Source of the DNA: a bacterium
GTDB taxonomy: Bacteria; Myxococcota_A; Polyangia; Nannocystales; Nannocystaceae
NCBI GenBank assembly: GCA_024742475.1
Contig: JANSYI010000012.1
Coordinates: 62,001-126,000 of the forward strand
DNA length: 64,000 bases
Direction of reading: 5' to 3'
Part shown: positions 61,477 to 64,000 of the stretch, piece by piece
How the letters are laid out: the number at the start of each line of letters is the position of its first letter
Position numbering within the stretch: position 1 is the stretch's first letter
Notes under the pieces: generated by a model
Seen by the model: only the letters and a program-made list of their open reading frames with translations
The model's database searches: none
What the model was told of the DNA's origin: nothing
Translations under genes and position numbers: made by a program

Positions 61477-62232
61477 TCACCCCTTCGAGGGCGTGAACAG
61501 CCGGTCCACCGCGGCGGTCGACAGCGGCTGCCCACCCAGCGATGCCCGGACCGCGGACTCGACGAGGGGGGCGTGGTCGGCGTCCAAGGCGTAGACGCTG
61601 ACCTCGACCGTGTTGCCTTCGCGTCGCTCGACCTTGGGTGCGTGCACGACCGAGGCCCAGTGACAGCGCACGGCGGCCTGGATCACGTCCCGCTTGAGGC
61701 TGGAGAAGTCCTTGCCCGCGGGCGCCTCGATGACGAACGCGTGCACGTGGGCGCCGGAGAGGCTTTGGGTGCGGCGTAGCGTCTGGTGGATGATCTTGCC
61801 GTAGGGCACCACGGCTTCGTCGCCTTGGCGGGTCTGCACCACCAGCGAGCGCATGCCGACCTCCAAGACCCGACCCTCCACGTCGCCCACCTTGACCTGG
61901 TCTCCTTCGCGGCAGGAGCCGCCGAAGCGGAACGCCACGCCGCTGATCACGTCGTACAGAGGAGCCCAGCCGAAGGCGACGAGCGCCGCGAGCACGAGCA
62001 CGGCGACGTACCCCACCCGCAGGTACAGCAGGGTGAGACTCGCGGCCGCGTAGGCCACCAGCACGGTCAGACCGAGCACCGGTGCGAACCGACGCAGGGT
62101 CTCGCGGAGCCGCGTGGGCACCGGCAAGACCCGGACCAAGAACCCCAGCATGCGCAGCCCGGCGAACAGCGCCACCGCGCCGACGGTGAGGACCGTCAGG
62201 TCGAGCACGAAGCGGAGCAGCGTCTGAATCAT
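61477..62232 (-). CDS. MscS-family mechanosensitive channel
   Basis: 251 residues. Three hydrophobic N-terminal segments (about 5-30, 50-72 and 78-95) include AFGWAPLYDVISGVAFRFGG near the pore-lining helix. The MscS beta domain follows: EGDQVKVGDVEGRVLEVGMRSLVVQTRQGDEAVVPYGKI, the conserved GxV-x-xIxxRxTxIxxxD/E...PN pattern. The pore helix lacks the regular Gly/Ala packing of E. coli MscS. It opens under membrane tension to release solutes. Its ATG overlaps the stop of the AAA gene by 4 bases (ATGA). Confidence 0.85.
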   Translation of the reverse strand: MIQTLLRFVLDLTVLTVGAVALFAGLRMLGFLVRVLPVPTRLRETLRRFAPVLGLTVLVAYAAASLTLLYLRVGYVAVLVLAALVAFGWAPLYDVISGVAFRFGGSCREGDQVKVGDVEGRVLEVGMRSLVVQTRQGDEAVVPYGKIIHQTLRRTQSLSGAHVHAFVIEAPAGKDFSSLKRDVIQAAVRCHWASVVHAPKVERREGNTVEVSVYALDADHAPLVESAVRASLGGQPLSTAAVDRLFTPSKG

Positions 62233-64000
62233 GCCAGCATCCCCTGTTCGCGGAGCGTGTCGGTGACCAGATGGGCGACGAAGCGATCGACGTGCATCAC
62301 GTGGCGCGCGTCACGGCGTACCAGGCCCATGCGGGTGAGCGCCCCGATGTCGGCTTCGAGCTCGGCGGTCGGCAACCCGGTGATCCGCTGCAGTCGCCGC
62401 ATGGTGACCTGCTTGTGCACCACCAGCTGCACGAGCAGCGCCGACAGCTCGACGCGGAGCTGTTCGATCGCCTCGGTTCGGGGACGTCGCGGCCACCGCA
62501 TCATCAGCGTGTTGCCGTCGACCTTGTCGATGTGCGCCAGCCATGCCCGCAGCGCCACCGCGACCAAGCCCCCCGAGTAGTCGAAGTAGCGGGTAAACAG
62601 CCGCGCTTGCTGCCAAGGCGCGAGCTCTTCTTCGGGGGTGCCTGCGAGGTCGAAGTCGATGCCGGTGCTGCCGTGCCGAAGCGAGATGATCGACTTGAGG
62701 GTCTCGGCCGGCAGCGGCTCGCACTCGACGACGGCCAGCGCCGACTCGGACAGCCGCATGAAGTGCTCCAGCACCCGCCATGCGTGGGTGTTGAGGTTGG
62801 CGATGAACAGGCACCGTTGTCCGTGCGCCTCGATGAACCCCGCGAACACCTCGAGCACCGCCATCCCATTGGGGCTGCGCTCCCACCAAAGCTCGAGGTC
62901 GTCGAACACGAACACCGCGCCGTCGGGAGCCTTGGCGATCAGCTCGCTCGGTGTGCCGCGCTCCTCGAGCTCACCTTCGAGCGCGAGCCGCAGCGCACCG
63001 GGTTCGATGGTCCCGCCCGGTGGGGGCGAGATTCGATAGGTGGGGCGGCGGGCGAGGAACTTGGACGTGAGGACCTGGCACAGCGCCGTCTTGCCCGACC
63101 CCACCTCGCCGACGATGAACAAGCCGCCGTGGCCTCCGGCCTCGTGACGCTTGACGGCGGCCTTGATCCGCGCGAGCTCGCTCTGCCGTCCCACCCAGAA
63201 CGTCTCGCTGATCGTCGCTTGGCCGGAGAACAGCTGCCGATAGTAGAAGGGCAGGGCGCGCAGCAGGTCGCCGCCAGGCGCCAGGCCCTGCGTGAGCGCC
63301 GAGATCCGGTCCACGACGGTCGCCGCAGTCCCGGCCGCGGTCAGCCGCAGGCGGCGAGCCAGCAGGACCCCAGTGCTTCGCCGATACAGCAGCGCGACGA
63401 ACGTGCGCTTGGCGTAGCCGGAGACCTGCGCCAAGCTCTGGCGGACGCGTGAGACCGCTTTCTGGCTGCCGCGGGTGCGAATGTAGACCGAGAGGTTGTC
63501 CGATCGGCTGGTCAGCGCGTAGGGGGCCGTCTCTTCGCGGAGGGTGTCGAGCAGCCCGGCGACCCGGGTCGCGAACGTGTTGCTGGTGGTCCGAAGCACA
63601 CCCAGCTCGGTGTCGAGGCGGCGCGCCCCTTCGATGGCGACGGAGATGACCTGCTTGCGGAAGTCCTGGTTGCTCCAACCACCGGCGGCTTCCATGTCGC
63701 CGACCGTGAAGCCCAGCAGGCGGACGACGTCGCGGGCGACGCCCACGGTGCGCTGCTCTTGCAGCGGGAGTCCCGAGATCTCTTGGTTGATGACGTCGAT
63801 GAACTCGGTCTCGATCAGGTACTTGACCAGTGGCCGCACCGACACCGTGACCTCGTCGCCCTCGGTGGAGATGCCGCTCTCCAGCGACGCGATCGAGTCG
63901 TCGCTGAGCGTGGTAGCGGTCTCGGGAAGGTCCTCGATGCAGCCGTCGACGTCGCGCGCCAACAGCTCGAGCACCGTCTGGCCGTCGAACTTGGCCCGCA
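62229..64000 (-). CDS. AAA-type ATPase, 5' end outside the window
   Basis: At least 590 residues; the frame is open to the window edge, and the GTG at 63974 need not be the start. The N-terminal part is helical. The ATPase domain (counting from that GTG, about 265-450) has FIVGEVGSGKTALC (Walker A), VFVFDDLELWW (Walker B) and CLFIANLNTHAWR (sensor I-like). A winged-helix C-terminus follows (LVVHKQVTMRRLQRITGLPT). The 4-base overlap with the MscS gene suggests a linked function, for example ATP-dependent control or anchoring of the channel. No closer family was recognised. Confidence 0.75.
   Translation of the reverse strand, partial: RAKFDGQTVLELLARDVDGCIEDLPETATTLSDDSIASLESGISTEGDEVTVSVRPLVKYLIETEFIDVINQEISGLPLQEQRTVGVARDVVRLLGFTVGDMEAAGGWSNQDFRKQVISVAIEGARRLDTELGVLRTTSNTFATRVAGLLDTLREETAPYALTSRSDNLSVYIRTRGSQKAVSRVRQSLAQVSGYAKRTFVALLYRRSTGVLLARRLRLTAAGTAATVVDRISALTQGLAPGGDLLRALPFYYRQLFSGQATISETFWVGRQSELARIKAAVKRHEAGGHGGLFIVGEVGSGKTALCQVLTSKFLARRPTYRISPPPGGTIEPGALRLALEGELEERGTPSELIAKAPDGAVFVFDDLELWWERSPNGMAVLEVFAGFIEAHGQRCLFIANLNTHAWRVLEHFMRLSESALAVVECEPLPAETLKSIISLRHGSTGIDFDLAGTPEEELAPWQQARLFTRYFDYSGGLVAVALRAWLAHIDKVDGNTLMMRWPRRPRTEAIEQLRVELSALLVQLVVHKQVTMRRLQRITGLPTAELEADIGALTRMGLVRRDARHVMHVDRFVAHLVTDTLREQGMLA

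Overview
The window is GC-rich and densely coded. Its gene content points to a member of the Myxococcota (a delta-proteobacterium of the Nannocystis/Polyangium type). The signs are Ser/Thr kinases fused to TPR or TonB-like tails, several FHA proteins, WD40 propellers on a membrane anchor, outer-membrane and lipoprotein signals, and GTG/TTG starts with 1-8 nt overlaps. The genus cannot be fixed from sequence alone. No tRNA, rRNA, insertion sequence or CRISPR array was seen.

Layout. 1-12.4 kb is housekeeping and hypothetical: the 5' end of a HIT-family gene, a small membrane protein, a direct-repeat block, an outer-membrane beta-barrel candidate, a fused alpha/beta 2-oxoacid dehydrogenase E1, a DUF5924/DUF2914-like membrane protein, a PhoD-like phosphatase lipoprotein, an AlkA-type glycosylase and a kinase-TPR protein. 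12.4-33.9 kb is a type VI secretion system (T6SS) in two divergent arms. The minus arm reads fha-tssJ-tssK-tssL-tssM-tagF-tssB-tssC-tssA; the plus arm reads hcp-tssE-tssF-tssG-tssH and ends in a clear terminator. 33.9-38.9 kb is a tightly overlapping operon of a histidine kinase, a ThDP enzyme and two citrate-synthase-like proteins. 39.0-51.0 kb is a second T6SS-linked block: a TagH-type FHA protein, two lipoproteins, an FHA-TM-WD40 protein, an FHA-TM-LysM-MepA protein, a PpkA-like kinase and a fused TssB-TssC-like protein. 51.0-54.7 kb is a small accessory stretch with Nudix and kinase-Nudix genes. 54.8-61.4 kb is a fatty-acid beta-oxidation gene set (thiolase, FabG-like SDR, MaoC hydratase, acyl-CoA dehydrogenase) with a TetR gene. 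61.5-64 kb holds an MscS channel overlapping an AAA ATPase that runs off the window.

How the genes fit together. The T6SS has TssA, B, C, E, F, G, H, J, K, L, M and Hcp, but no VgrG, PAAR or PppA phosphatase within the window. Signalling looks phospho-threonine based: one PpkA-like kinase and four FHA proteins, three of which carry unusual partner domains. The most unusual items are an FHA protein fused to a CpaF/VirB11-like domain whose P-loop is lost, a single-chain TssB-TssC paralogue, a TssA with two ImpA_N domains, and two FHA membrane proteins that share one juxtamembrane module but carry different distal domains (WD40 versus LysM plus murein endopeptidase).

Non-coding structure is also notable. 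A two-hairpin element starts exactly at the stop codon of two unrelated genes, with compensatory changes in the arms. A nested hairpin covers the ribosome binding site of a small exported protein. A paired palindrome lies upstream of the TetR gene. Function assignments come from motifs read by eye; no database search was run.
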